This document shows, one piece after another, positions 43,993 through 57,089 of a DNA stretch of 64,000 nucleotides. The stretch comes from Pleurotus djamor (Eukaryota > Basidiomycota > Agaricomycetes > Agaricales > Pleurotaceae): assembly GCA_029747585.1 (NCBI GenBank), contig JAPEVF010000097.1:49282-113281 (forward strand), in the 5' to 3' direction. Numbering within the stretch: position 1 is the stretch's first letter; the number at the start of each line of letters is the position of its first letter. The position numbers and the translations under genes are program-made. The notes under the pieces are model-generated. The model saw only the letters and a program-made list of their open reading frames with translations, did not search any database and was not told the origin of the DNA.

Positions 43993-46263
43993 ATGTCAAC
44001 TACGACTAGCGAATACATTGCAACCGAGAATTGGGCATCTACCAAGCGAGGATACCTCTACTCCGCTCTTGAAAGGGTCCTCAATGCAGGTCAAGATGTA
44101 ATAGCTAACTCTCAATGGAGTACCGTGCAGTCCTTCGGTGAGCCAGGCTCGCTTTACATCACAATCACCCCAGTCTAACTTACGGCACCTTCACTTCAGC
44201 AAGATCAGCTGTGTTCTCTAGATTGGGGCTCATCCAATATGGACAACTTTTGATTGTCATCAAGACTTCGAAAGTTGAAGAAATGTATGAATTTGGAAAA
44301 CCGTTTAGCCTCCAGTCGGACGGCGTCCCTCGTGACCTCAAAGCTCGTGTTGAAGTAAAGGACGAGTCCTTTTGGATCAGACTGTTTCTGCACCCTGACT
44401 TTGGGTTCGCTGGTAAGCTTCCAATAGCCCCTCAATTGCCCTGTCTGACCTGGATGTTCTCATAGACGCTTACATGCTTGGGCTCATCGATGTTGACAGC
44501 CTTAGCAATGTTTTCCGAGTAAGCCGAACTCTAACACTTTGCCACATCAAGTCACTGAGACTTCCGTATGAAGATGTTCATCCTCAATAGAAAACACCTG
44601 AACGAAATGTCGACCCTCGTATCGCCGGTCCTCCGAGTTCTGAGTTATTTGTGCGTCCTCTTCTCCATTCAGTGGCTTTTGGATGCACGCTGACACCAAA
44701 GTTTACCCAGCACGAATCAACGCTTCTCTAACTCGTTATCAGGAAGTAAAGGCAACATATCGTACGCTAAAGCCTTGTCCCTGAATCATTTTGCTCCCCA
44801 CTAACCACGGGCTTTTTGTCACCATAGCGTCCATTACGATTTGCCGGAGGAACTCTTTACGGGATTCCTTTCCTGGGACATGACGTACGTCTTTGCGTTA
44901 GCCATCAACTCAACTCAAGCCTTACTCGTGGAACAGTTATAGTTGTGCTATATTCGACGAGGAGGCAGGGGGTCACACAGGGGACCTCACTTCTTCACGA
45001 CCTATTGCACCTCCCCGTCTCGGCAGCTGGTCAAGCCCGGAGGACAGATGGTCAGGTGCGAAATCTGGTATGGATGACTTGGAGAGAGGGCAAATGGAGA
45101 AGCTACGCTTGATTGCGAGAAAGGCTAGGATCAAGACCGGCTCGAAGGTCTTAGAAATTGGTTGTGGTTGGGGCAGCTTTGCAATTCTGGTACGTGGATT
45201 ATTAAACGTCTGTGGCTGATGTTGACAAGGAAATTGTTGCTTCGATAGGCTGCACGAGAGTTCGGGGCGTCCGTGGATACCCTAACCATCTCAGAGTCCC
45301 AGAAGCTCGCCACGGAGGCTAACATCCTCGCTGCGGGAGTGTCTCATCTTGTTCGCGTGCATCTTTTAGACTACCGGGATATGCCCAAGGAATGGGAGGC
45401 TTCATTCGATGCAGTGATCAGCATTGGTGTCACCGAGCACAGTGAGCCTTCCTCTGCGTCGTCATACTGTCCCAATGAATAGATTACTGAACCACCATAC
45501 AGTTGGGGCCGAGTTTCTTGATACTTGGTTCCGCCAAATCTCATGGGCAATGAAACCAGAGAACTCCTTTAAGGTCTTTACGATGACGACCGTTCCAGAT
45601 ACGCGGTGGGATCAGTTTAAGAAGTGAGTTCCTTGCCCATACCTACGCGTCCTTCTAATCTCTAACCTATACTCCCTCGATGTTCTCAGTGAAGTCGATT
45701 TCTTCCGGAAATATATCTATCCGTGAGGCTCCTCGAGCTGAAACCGTCTCATTCTCCTTAACATTTCACAGTGGTGCCATGTTGGGTTCCGTCAAAACTC
45801 TAGTCAACTCCATCACAGCAGCTGGCCTCAATATAGAATCCATAGATGACATTAGCCCTCGTACGCCCCTGCCCACGATTGGCTAGTTCTCTTTTTTGAC
45901 CCCATTGATTCCCCAGATTACACACGGACTGCCCGAGAGTGGGGTTATCGCTTCGAAAGAAACTGGGAGTCCCATATCAAGCCTGCCTTCAAGAAACATG
46001 ATGCAAGTCTGACAGAAGAAGCTTTAGAAATATTCAGACGAAAGTGGAGATGTAAGTGTACCACTTTCGCCGTCTTTACTGATACTCAACATGTGTCTTT
46101 TAGACTACTTTGCATATTGCGAAGGCGGGTTCGCTCTCAGGTGTATCTACGACCATCTGTTTGTCACCACCAGAGAGGTGAGATCTCGCTCGCTCTTCAG
46201 CATAAAGCGGCCAACTCAAGTACTGATGTTTCACGTTCGTAGCATAACGTCCTGGGGTATTAG
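43993..46263 (+). CDS. Cyclopropane-fatty-acyl-phospholipid synthase-like methyltransferase
   Basis: SAM-d dependent enzyme family that adds a methylene across a cis double bond of acyl chains. About twelve exons join: MSTTTSEYIATENWAST, AVFSRLGLIQYGQLLIVIKT (the N-terminal CFA domain), VHYDLPEELFTGFLSWDMTYSCAIF (HYDL and YSCA hallmarks), the SAM motif KVLEIGCGWGSFAIL, VDTLTISESQ, MPKEWEASFDAVISIG, FFRKYIYPGAML, EWGYRFERNW and YYFAYCEGGFALR. The stop follows HNVLGY at 46261-46263. The paired membrane helices typical of fungal sphingolipid C9-methyltransferase are absent, which favours a true CFA synthase. No break seen. Confidence 0.85.
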
Positions 46264-46464
46264 ACATGACTGCATGCCGAAACATGTTCAGATGTTTCAT
46301 CCCTTCCCAAGGGATCAAAGGTATCACACGACACGTCGCCATACCACACTATATTATATGTTGTAACAAGGGTTGCTAATGAGGGTATGGGGTCCGAGGT
46401 GTTGGTAAGAGGGAATAATATGATGATGTAGCACCCAACCGCAAGACTACATGGCCGACTTAAA

Positions 46465-47610
<1,146 letters not shown>

Positions 47611-48270
47611 GGTGGTGGAGGTTTAGGGATCGACTGAGACGTGTAACTTTGGTTTATATCCAAACTGCGACGTGGCTCATTCACCTCGTGGGAAAGTTGC
47701 AACTTGTGACATCTTGATGCCAGCGCTCTAAGTTCCTCGGTTTCCTGCTACTTTGGTCCCGCCAGCAAGACAAATTTNAGAAATGTTAACCTCATTTTAC
47801 GCCCGAGTCGACGACACCNAAAAATGTTGGGCTCAAGAGGAACGAGGATCGAGCGAAAGGATGGGAAGCTTCCACAACTCTAACAGACTGTTGGGGCGAT
47901 TCAGATGAAACGAAAATGTCAAACCTCCAGTGTCAGAAATACTTGAACAAATGTCCCGCTCAAGTGTTTGATGCCTCCATTCTGGGACGTCACAACGGCA
48001 ACACAACAGATTTCTGTCCGGAAGTTTGAGCGGAGGGCTCGGTCATGATGAACCAATCACCTCAACGGAGCCTCCGATGATTTGATATCCACGCCCATGG
48101 CGTTCTCGCTTGGATTAATGGATAGTGCATTGTGCTTTGTACGCAAAGCTGAGTAAGGTCTCAGAAGTGAGGGATAGAAAAGAAAGGAGTGACGATAGCT
48201 GCGAGTATATCGAAATGTAAGGAATGACGACTTCGAATCACAATAAATAACGGTCGGTAAGTATGGTCAT
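47611..48270. other. Gene-free stretch with homopolymer ambiguities
   Basis: About 660 bp upstream of ERV29 and downstream of the GNAT gene. Two more N bases occur next to T and A runs (47778, 47819). No coding motif was recognised. Confidence 0.4.
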
Positions 48271-49100
48271 TTAGTCAAGCTTTTTCAAAGGTTCGGGATC
48301 TCTGATCATCTACAAAATGGAAGGACCAGCGTAAGCAACCGCATGAATCCATTTTCGGGAGAGAAATACGCACAACTCGGATGGGGATTGGGCCTTCCTT
48401 CCAATCCTTGTCGTCTTCGGCCACAACGAGCTCTGCTACAGTCTTGAAGCCAAATGCCTCGTAAAGCTTCGTGTTGGCGATGTTGACCGACAGACACCAT
48501 GCACTGAGCTTCCTTTCGTCCGCCTATGGAATCAAGAAAGACATGCCATCAGAGTCGAAGGGGAGATGTTGAACAAAAAAGCCACACTATTTTGGCTCCG
48601 GCTCGAATGATAGCGGATGCGTGTCCGCGACCTCGAACGGATGGAACAGCAGCGAGCAGATGGCAGTTAACCATCGCCTTGAGCTTCTCGTCTCCGAATT
48701 CTTTCAGGAGGACTTCTCGGACTCGTTTATGAATCACTTCAGCTCTCTGGTCAGAAATTCCGATTAGTCAAATACCACGGAAAAACGGGGTGGAAACTAC
48801 CTTGAGCCCTCTTTGAGACTGTAGCTTCCGTATGAAGTAGTCGACACATTGGACACCAACGTCCAGAAGACGGGTCCAAAGCGTTGTCTTACTTGGGTAA
48901 GTGCTATCCAAACGGGCAAGAATTGTCAGAGCTTCTTGGAAAGACACGAAAATGGACCAGCACTGACCTAACACCCACTGTCTTTCCTTCGGCGGTTGTG
49001 AAGACCGTCTTTCGCGCTATCCATAGAGCGAAGAGCGCGCCGAAAAGACACTCCCGGATTTTCGACTTGATTGGGCCAAGTGGCTTGAAGGTTATCGTTA
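48271..49100 (-). CDS. GNAT-family N-acetyltransferase, 5' end unresolved
   Basis: Acetyl-CoA-dependent acyltransferase fold. The best parts are VREVLLKEFGDEKLKAMVN, the acetyl-CoA loop PSVRGRGHASAIIRAG (R-G-x-G-x-A), and ERKLSAWCLSVNIANTKLYE plus AFGFKTVAELVV, the typical last strands. The C-terminus is RDPEPLKKLD with stop at 48271-48273. Upstream frames up to about 49.2 kb (IKSKIRECLFGALFALW, SIFVSFQEALTILARLD) probably encode the N-terminal half, but I found no start codon that joins cleanly. The substrate is unknown. Confidence 0.65.
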
Positions 49101-50433
49101 TTAGTACAAGTTCACTAGCGCTGGGGAAGGAAAGTATACAGGAGCATCGGCGTCCCAGACGAAACGCGTAAACCTGTCCTGCTGGAACGCCCAGAGCCAG
49201 GTTCGACCTGCGGTCATGCAATGGCCTATAATAAACGACGTAAGACAATACGCTCTCGAGATCTTGCACGAAAAATACTCAACGAAGCTTGAGAGGCTGG
49301 GCCACGGGGAGCGACTCCTTTGCATCAACTGGGGCTTTCTGCGACATTGTCCGGGTCGGAGAGGGATGAACGATAGGATGAACCGATGTGGAAGGGAACG
49401 GGAAGCAAGTGCAAGATGCACTGGCATGAGTTATCTGATAAATACTTTGATGCAAGTTGCACGAGTTATCTGATAAAAAATCATGATGCGCATCATCTTG
49501 GCGGACAGAGGGCCAGGTGCAACGGGTATGCTTCGTCAGCCTTCAAGTGAGATCTGGACTTGCGACAAACAGGCAGGGAGTTTTCGGATTTTGGCATGCG
49601 AAAACAGTTCTCATGTTTTGGTGATCCACGTGGTTACTGGCCTATGGACGGCCGTATGGGACCTGTGGTAGCTGTAAAGCCGAAAGAGAATCAACTTGGT
49701 TTGTCAAGGTAGGATGTCATGAGGAACTCTTACGCAGAAATCCAGTCGTACGGTATACAACTCGGATACGCTGAGTCTTGAGCCTTCGTGACTGTGAACC
49801 TCGTACCGACATTCGTTTCTCGTTTATACGAGGAGATCAACACATTGTGACTACTCGGGGCCGCGACATATGGCACTTTCCATGCGGAATTTGAGTTCCT
49901 ACATTGGAGCCACAATGGCTCCTTGCCAAGCACGCGAAACCGTCGAAACGGTGAAAGTTACGGCCGGTCTTCGCAAAATAAACATGCAGAGAGCGAGATT
50001 CGGCGAGTGGGTTCATGTCCGACTCTGAGCCACCTTAAAATCACCCTAGAATTTCGCCGTTTAGCAAATGGAATGAAGACACGAAGGAGAAGTTCCACAT
50101 GAGTCGCTGACACTACCTAGAGGAAACACATTGTTTTGTCCGTTGTGTCGGTCATCCGTGAGTCCTCGACGTCTACAAGCATTCAGTTTGAGATAAAATG
50201 ATTTTGCCATCGAACGGTTGACATTTGGAAGGTCTCCGTAGACTAAGACATGGTGCGCACTGAGCAGAAGAACAGAACAGCGACGTCCGGCAATGTCCGT
50301 CGACACACCTATGACAGGAGATGGATAGGGGACAAAATGGGCGTCTGCTTTAGCGCCGTTTCCTTCGAAAACTTTCTAGCAGTCCACTTCTGAGCCAACT
50401 ACCATCTCCTCGACTCAAAGGATCATCGAATTC
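49101..50433. other. Long region between GNAT and NOL10
   Basis: About 1.3 kb without a firmly supported gene. The left end probably holds the missing 5' exons of the GNAT gene; the middle has the paired GATA sites. The right end is the NOL10 promoter. Nothing else was recognised. Confidence 0.4.
49428..49476. promoter_or_regulatory. Two ATCTGATAA palindromic GATA sites
   Basis: Two copies of ATCTGATAA, at 49433-49441 and 49468-49476, lie 35 bp apart in the same orientation, each inside GAGTTATCTGATAAA. Each TTATC-T-GATAA is a perfect palindrome. ATCWGATAA is the known site of fungal iron-responsive GATA repressors (Urbs1/SreA type). They sit upstream of the leftward GNAT gene and about 960 bp before NOL10. 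Function is inferred from the motif only. Confidence 0.5.
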
Positions 50434-52954
50434 ATGGACCCATCCACGGTCAAGGTATATACTGTAAACGGACCTGCGGCCGGCTCGTCTTCCTCGCTGC
50501 CTGACTGGCTCACACGAAAACGCGCCGTAAAAAACAAATCAAAGCGCGTAACCCGCGAACATGTCGAATCTACCATCGAGCTAATTCAAGGCTTCGAATT
50601 TCCAGAGGCCAGTATCAAACTCAAGACGACGAGGGATGGGAAGCACGCAGTAGCGACGGGGACATACAAACCTCAAATGAAAGTTTGGGACCTGAGCCAG
50701 CTTTCGCAAAAGTTTGAGAGACATTCAGATGCTGAGAATGTCGATTTTATTGTGCGTGAGTCGTCAGTGATCTTTATGGCTTTGCGTATCAAGCTGACGC
50801 GTTGGTTTCGTAGTTGCTTTCTGACGACTGGACAAAGTCAATACATCTACAAAATGACCGGACGGTCGAACTACATACACAGGGCGGTTTCCATTACCGA
50901 ACCAGGATACCGAAATTTGGACGTTCTCTTGCATACCACTTTCCTTCGTGCGACACATATATATCAGCCTCGGGGAACGAAGTATATCGCTTGAATTTGG
51001 AATTAGGCCGATTCATGACCCCTCTGGTGCTGGAGGACGATGGAAGGGACAACATTCTGGGAGTCAATGTCGTTGATATCAACCCGGCGCACCAGCTTCT
51101 GGCGTTTGGTATCGATGGTTCTGGATCTGCACGACTGTGGGATCCTAGGTCGAGGTCGGAAGTGGGTGTACTGAGGCTACCCACAAATCGGCTTGTTCCC
51201 CCAAATGCAACAGCATCTCCTCTCAGTATTACGGCACTCTCATCGCGGATGGACGGGCTATCGTACGCTGTTGGCACGTCTACGGGTCATACGTTACTGT
51301 ACGATATTCGATCCCCCCGACCGACTGCGACGAAGGATCAAGGCTATGGTTTACCTGTGAAGAACGTCTGTTGGATCGAAGGTGGCAGTCGAATGGCTGG
51401 TGATGGTATGGTTATGAGTTCAGACAAGAAGGTCATAAAAATTTGGGAGAAAGACAATGTGAGCATCTTGGTCTTCATTGTCATGCCCCTTTTCACTCAT
51501 TGTCGTACAGTCTTCGTCGAACTTCGCCTCGATCACCCCTGCCACTGATCTAAATCATGTTCATCATATACCTGGGAGCGGTCTTATCATGACCACTAAT
51601 GAGGGTATACAAATGGGCACGTATTACATTCCTCAACTCGGACCAGCCCCAAGATGGGCCAGCTTCCTGGAGAATATTACGGAAGAGATGGAGGACCAAA
51701 CCACGCGTAGCGTGTACGAGGATTTCAAATTCGTCGAACGGAGCGAACTCAAAACGTGCGTGATATCTCGCGCTTCTTAAATGTCTATCTCAATGACCCT
51801 TCATCTAGCCTTGGCCTGGACCACCTCGTTGGCACACCAGCTCTCAAACCATACATGCACGGTTACTTTGCTGCGCTCAAACTCTACGACACTGCTCGCC
51901 TCATTGCGAATCCATTCTCGTATGCTGAGCACCGCGAGAAGCTCGTCAAGGAGAAGATGGAGAAGATGGCTGAGACGAGGATAAGAGCGAAGAAGCAGAC
52001 GGTGGGAGACAAGGTCAAGGTGAACAAGGCTTTGGCTGAGAAGCTTTTGAGGGAGGAAGAGAAGGCGAGGAAGAGAGAGGAAAAGATGAAGGCGGCAAAG
52101 GCTAAGAAACTTGCTGAGGCTGCTGAAGGTCACGATGGCATGGATGTGGACGAGGAAGAGCAAGAGCAAGAGACTACTGCAGACAAGGAGGACGGAGGGG
52201 AAAAACGACCGAATCTTCTCAGCGATCCCCGATTTGCGCAATTGTTCGAAGACCCCGAGTTCCAGGTTGATGAAGAGAGTAGGGAGTATGCCCTGCTTAA
52301 TCCATCGTCTGTGGCGCAGAAGCGACAGGGCGGATGGGCAAAGACGGCTGTTGAAGAGGAGGAAGATGAAAGTGACAAGGCTTCGTCGGATGGGCTGGAG
52401 AGTGCAAGCGCCAGTGAAACCAGCGAGGATGAGAGCGGTGACAGTGATAGCAGTGACGCCAATGGTGAGTGAAATTTTCGCAAACAGTGGCTCCACTTGC
52501 TGACTCTCTCTTTCCAGAGCTCGCTCACTCTTCATCATCCCGCGTTCAGAAGACCAGCCGGACAAGACCAGCCCCCCGGACCGCAAATGTGAAATTAGTG
52601 CCTATGCAGGCCCGAACGGCCCATTCCCATTCAATGAACAAGAACGCATCTTTCGGTCAGCGACGCTCGGCTACAAGTCAGCCTTCTCGGTCTCGTGCAA
52701 CCGAAGTAGATCGTGGTATGGAAATGAGCTGGGTCCCCTCTTCGAGTAAGGTGGATGATGACGATACCCTTATGCCGGATAACACGAGAAAGGTCAAATC
52801 AAGACGGAAAGGTGCTGGTTCTTTCGGTGCTGGCTTGGAAAAAGGAGGCGAGTTTATGGATGAGAAGCCGTTGAGTGAGAGTGAGCGAAAGGGGAGAACT
52901 AAGCGGAGACAAGGCGTACGTAGCGGGAGCAAAAATGCGTTTAGAAGACTATAG
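50434..52954 (+). CDS. Nucleolar protein NOL10/ENP2
   Basis: WD-repeat protein of the small-subunit processome, needed for early 18S rRNA processing in the nucleolus. Starts MDPSTVKVYTVNGPAAG at 50434. The propeller has QMKVWDLSQLSQKFERH, FGRSLAYHFPSCD, RFMTPLVLEDDGRD and SGSARLWDPRSRSEVG. The signature VGTPALKPYMHGYFAALKLYD follows an intron (about 51751-51808) that a longer open frame would wrongly read through. The C-terminal half is charged: a Lys-rich helix, PNLLSDPRFAQLFEDPEFQVD, acidic runs and an SRRKGAGSFGAGL-type tail. Five exons; no break. Confidence 0.92.
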
Positions 52955-53181
52955 TCTCGATAACCGTGTACAAGGTTGGTTAAAAGTACTTGTAGGGTGT
53001 ACTTCTAGTACATCAATTGTAATTGCCCCTTCTTCGATGTGGCTTGGGCCCATCCATCGTGCAGGGGTCCCTCCTCCTAGCATCTGTCACGAGACCTCGA
53101 CGCGTTTGTGGCGCCTAGTAGTAAGACAGTTTGTCCACGTCCCTTTGTCTCCTAAGCCCAGGATCTTTTTCAACCACTATT

Positions 53182-55210
53182 ATGGCGAAACGACGCGTCA
53201 TTATCACCGACTCGGACTTGGGCTCTTCAGATGAAGACTTTGAACCCGAAACAAAGCCCAAGAAAAACGCGAGAAAGAGGGTCAAGCGGTCAGAACCCGC
53301 GATGCCCAAACCCGCGAAATCCCCTAGTTCTGGCGTTCATTACCCCCCGCATGGTGTGACCCTGCATCAGATTGACTTCGCTGGAGAAATTTGCAGGCCG
53401 TTACTGGAATGGTATCACGGCGTATCAACTTCTCGAGGCATGCCGTGGCGTAAGCCATATGATCCTTCATTAGACAAGAACGCGCGATCACAGCGTGCTT
53501 ACGAGGTGAAGTAGCTTATTTGTGACAAGTTCATCAGCAAAAGGACCTGACGTGACGAACCTGATAGGTGTGGATATCAGAAATCATGCTTCAGCAAACG
53601 CAGGTTGCAACCGTCATACCTTATTACAACCGTTGGATGGACAAGTATGTCCTGATTTGGATCGAGAAGACTAGTCAAATCCGTTAACTTCATTTTGCTG
53701 CGCAGATTCCCGACTATCAGACACTTGGTATGTGTATTGATGTGTGGGCATTGCTTCCGTCTCAATCGCTGCTCTTGAATAGGCAAGTTCCTCGATAGAT
53801 GAAGTTAATTCCTTGTGGAAGGGATTAGGCTACTATTCTCGCGCTTCCAGGCTACTGGCCGGTGCTCAAGCTGTCGTCAATGACATGGAAGGTATAATGC
53901 CACCCAATGCCAAAGAAATGGAGGCGAAAATCCCTGGCGTCGGTCGCTATAGCTCAGGTGCCATCTGCTCAATCGCATACGGAGAAGCAGTCCCAGTCGT
54001 AAGGCTCAACTTCTCACTTCGGAATAGCTCTGGCTAAATACGTGAAGCTCGACGGCAACGTTCACCGACTATTAAGTCGCTTCTTGGCGCTCCATGCGCA
54101 ACCCAAGGCTAAAGCCACTCTAGAGATCCTTTGGTCCGCTGCTCAAGCTATTGTGTGCGGCGTAAAACCCCCGTCAGAAGAAGCTATTGGACACTCGACA
54201 TCCACTTTACACCAGGATACCGCCGGAGCAAGAAGACCCGAGGATCCCGCGATAGGGTATGCAGGAGACGTGAATCAGGCTCTCATCGAACTTGGAAGTA
54301 CGGTATGCAAGGTACAAAACCCCCTTTGCGAAGTATGTCCGCTACGAAATCGGTGTGCGGCCTATCTATGGTCGGAGAATATAACAACGGTAAGTTTCCG
54401 AAGATGACCGCTCTATTGTCGCTTCAAGCTCAGCCCCGAGGACAGACTTCGTCTCAAATTCCGGATATTGAAGAATTATGTTCCGTATGTGAGCCGTTAA
54501 TGCTCGGCGGTGGTGTTTCATCGTTTCCCATGAAAGTGGAGCGCAAGAAAGCTCGGGAGGAGCTAGATCTTGTCAGCGTTGTTGAATGGTGTTCAGAAAC
54601 CCAACAACGGGTTTTTCTTCTCGTAAAGCGACCTGAGAACGGTAATGTCTTCATTTGATGCGAGCTGCCGCACATCTCATGGCAACTTGCATCCCAGGTT
54701 TACTTGCTGGCCTCCACGAATTCCCCACATCCGCAAACGTCCCAACACCCGTTTCTCAAGCCACCTCTGCCGAAATAACAAATTCACTTCTTTCGACGTA
54801 CGTCGGTGATATAGCGACACCCCCAATTTCTGGCTCGTTTGACAGGTCTGTATATCACATCGTGGACGTCAAACCTGCAGGCGAGGTAGTACACGTCTTC
54901 TCACATATCAAGAAGACCTATCGGGTTCAATGGGTTCGCCTGGGGGGTTGCGATCGCCCTCCCATGGTTGTTTCTTCCTTCGCTGACGAACCTACTTCAA
55001 CCAAAGGGTCGAGTAAACGGAGAAATGCCTCACCCAGCAAACCTAGCCAGCTCCCCGGTGCTGCCGTGTGGCTCGAAATGGATCAAGTGCTTGAAGCCAA
55101 GTATGTAATACTTTCCCTTGCATCCCCGTATCCCCAATTAACGTTTCCCATCTAGTATCAGTACCGGCGTCCGCAAAGTATGGGATCTAGTATCGAAACT
55201 TTGGAAATAG
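53182..55210 (+). CDS. Adenine DNA glycosylase (MutY/MUTYH homologue)
   Basis: Base-excision repair enzyme that removes adenine paired with 8-oxoguanine. Start [19 protein letters not shown] at 53182 with a basic, nuclear-type N-terminus. Catalytic [28 protein letters not shown], the helix-hairpin-helix [12 protein letters not shown], then [11 protein letters not shown], and the 4Fe-4S cluster C-x6-C-x2-C-x5-C in [17 protein letters not shown]. The C-terminal NUDIX-like domain that recognises 8-oxoG has [14 protein letters not shown] and [14 protein letters not shown]. The last exon ends at 55208-55210. About nine exons. A segment of about 26 residues after PPSEEAIG may be an unspliced intron. 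Confidence 0.92.
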
Positions 55211-55782
55211 CCTGGAATATCATAGGTGATCATCTAGGGTATCCCTAAATTCAGTTGTAGACGTTTAAACACCGATGCGCTGTTGTCAGTAGGTTTCTGT
55301 TTGCTCGTTCTTTTCGCCTCCCTTGAAGAAGCCAGCACCGGCAAGCGGCGGTGAGTTCATACTGGTAAGTTTGGCCAAGCTACCGTTCAAGTTAGCGAGT
55401 CTTCCTTTCTCTTCGCGAGAACGTACGCCACGCCGACTGTGAGCTGTCNAAAAAATATCTCGTACGAAGGGAAAGCTAATAAATAAGTTACTGACTATGA
55501 AGATTGTGGGTCGTTACAAGATGGCAAGAAAAATAATTTTTTTACAAACAACAATGTCCAAGAGGTGTAAGTACGATCACCCAAGACAAACATCCCTATT
55601 TCTATATTCTGCAAGTATGAGCCACGGAAAGCAATATGAAAACTGTAAGTCCAATAGATATTTTGAAACTTAAACCTTGACCTCGGAATAAGTTCGTTTG
55701 TGCATGGGAGACAAGCCACAGTGGGGCACCCCAAACCAGACCCACTGTTCCGTCTAACACTTGCTATGTCAGGAGCATTGGG
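55211..55782. other. Gene-poor stretch between convergent genes
   Basis: About 570 bp between the converging MutY and WOPR genes. A minus-strand stretch near 55305-55380 could encode SPPLAGAGFFKGGEKNEQ before a stop, with splice-like borders, but I cannot connect it to a start. An N next to an A-run lies at 55448. Most of it is probably 3' UTR. Confidence 0.4.
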
Positions 55783-57089
55783 TTATGGATTCCGTGGGTA
55801 TGTCGCAGGCGACCCTCCCGATACTATCGATTGCATTGTGAATTTTCGAAGAAGCTGTTCATCCGTGGGGTCTCTCCGTGGATACGAAATACTTTGTAAG
55901 TATTCAAGCGGCACTAAGTGACCCCCGGGAGCTACCTGAGACAGCCCGCCTGGTGGACTCGACGACACAGATCGTGATGTATCCATGCGGGGTGGGGCAC
56001 CAGTATAACGGCGCGATGAGGCGTCGCTGGGTGGATGGGAACGCTGAGTATGGGACGGCATTGGGTGGGAAATCGAAGAATCTGAATGTTCTGACGTATC
56101 AATGTTCGCATCTCCTGTCGGTGAGACTGGTAGGCCCGATATCTCGCGATTGTCTTTACGTGCCTTGTTCGCTCGTGCACTTCTGAACCAGCCTTCTGGG
56201 ACAGTCGTGTCCCCAACACCTCGAATTGTATCGACAGTTTGGAGAGTATCTAATTTGCTCTGGCTAAAATAAGCGGCTTTCGGAAGAAGCGTCAGCTATA
56301 AGGAGAAGCAAGGGAATACGAACGGAGGTGCTTACTGAGGTGCCATTTTCGGGTAATACCATGGGGGCGATCAGAAGGGAGGAAAACATGGACGCTGTAT
56401 GTCTGCTTGATTAAGCGTTCCGTGTCACCTCCACGGGAATGAGCTGACGGATATACCCTGCAGAGAAAGCAATCAGGATTTTATTTCTCCAGGCGGATTC
56501 ATTTGTAGACGTGGCGAACAACCGAAAGCCGCACCCTGCCTAGGGAAGCGTATCGCGGAAGATGATAATTTACACCGCGATGCGTACCTTATCATCTGAG
56601 ACCATGGTGTGATTGGGTTAATCGCGTCGTCACCCATGTCGAATTCCTTTTGGTGATAAAACAAGAATTCCTATTAACCTACGCATCAGCGCACAACCGG
56701 CGATGATGGGTGCCAGTTTACGTACGTCTCTAACTCTGCTAGGTCCCCATCCCATTCCATCAGTCCTAGAGATCAAAGCTTATTAAGTGTTTGACGTCGA
56801 CGACAACTGGCCTGAGCATACCATCGCTCCATGCCAAGACCGGTGGCCTCGGTATTTGCGCCACGTTCTTCCCATACGTAGACGTTGCCTACAGGCGTAG
56901 AGCGGTGAGCAAAGCCGCAGAGAGCTGATCCAGAGCCATGTGTGTGGTACCTGGTGTTATAGCTCTACGCTCTTCAGCATCTAGGCGGCGAGTGATGAGT
57001 GGAAGAACGTTTCGTGCCACGGCGTAGAAGACTTGAAGAGCGTCACGCGTCGAGCGGATCCTTGTGTTCTGTAGAGTGGGTCGCTGCAT
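55783..57089 (-). CDS. WOPR-domain (Gti1/Pac2) transcription factor
   Basis: Fungal regulator of development and morphology (Gti1/Pac2, Wor1, Ryp1 family); nuclear DNA-binding. Start MQRPTLQNTRIRSTRDALQ at 57089. WOPRa: RNVLPLITRRLDAEERRAI, VYVWEERG, and RWTDGMGWGPSRVRD across introns. WOPRb: LIKQTYSVHVFLPSDRPHG and ITRKWHLTS. The C-terminal part SKLDTLQTVDTIRGVGD, EGWFRSARANKARK is followed by a Ser/Pro-rich tail ending at 55783-55785. About six exons, no break. The 2 kb upstream hold no gene, typical for such regulators. Confidence 0.9.

Noticed and set aside
49428..49476. CRISPR-like or satellite repeat
   Set aside because: Only two copies of a 15-bp unit and a nuclear fungal context; a paired regulatory site explains it better.
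51756..51810. Upstream extension of the last long NOL10 exon
   Set aside because: The open frame reads through an intron; a GT..AG intron ending at about 51808 joins ELKT to LGLDHLVGT exactly as the family requires.
50434..55210. Possible functional cluster of NOL10 and MutY
   Set aside because: Both are conserved housekeeping genes with unrelated roles; adjacency alone is not evidence of linkage.
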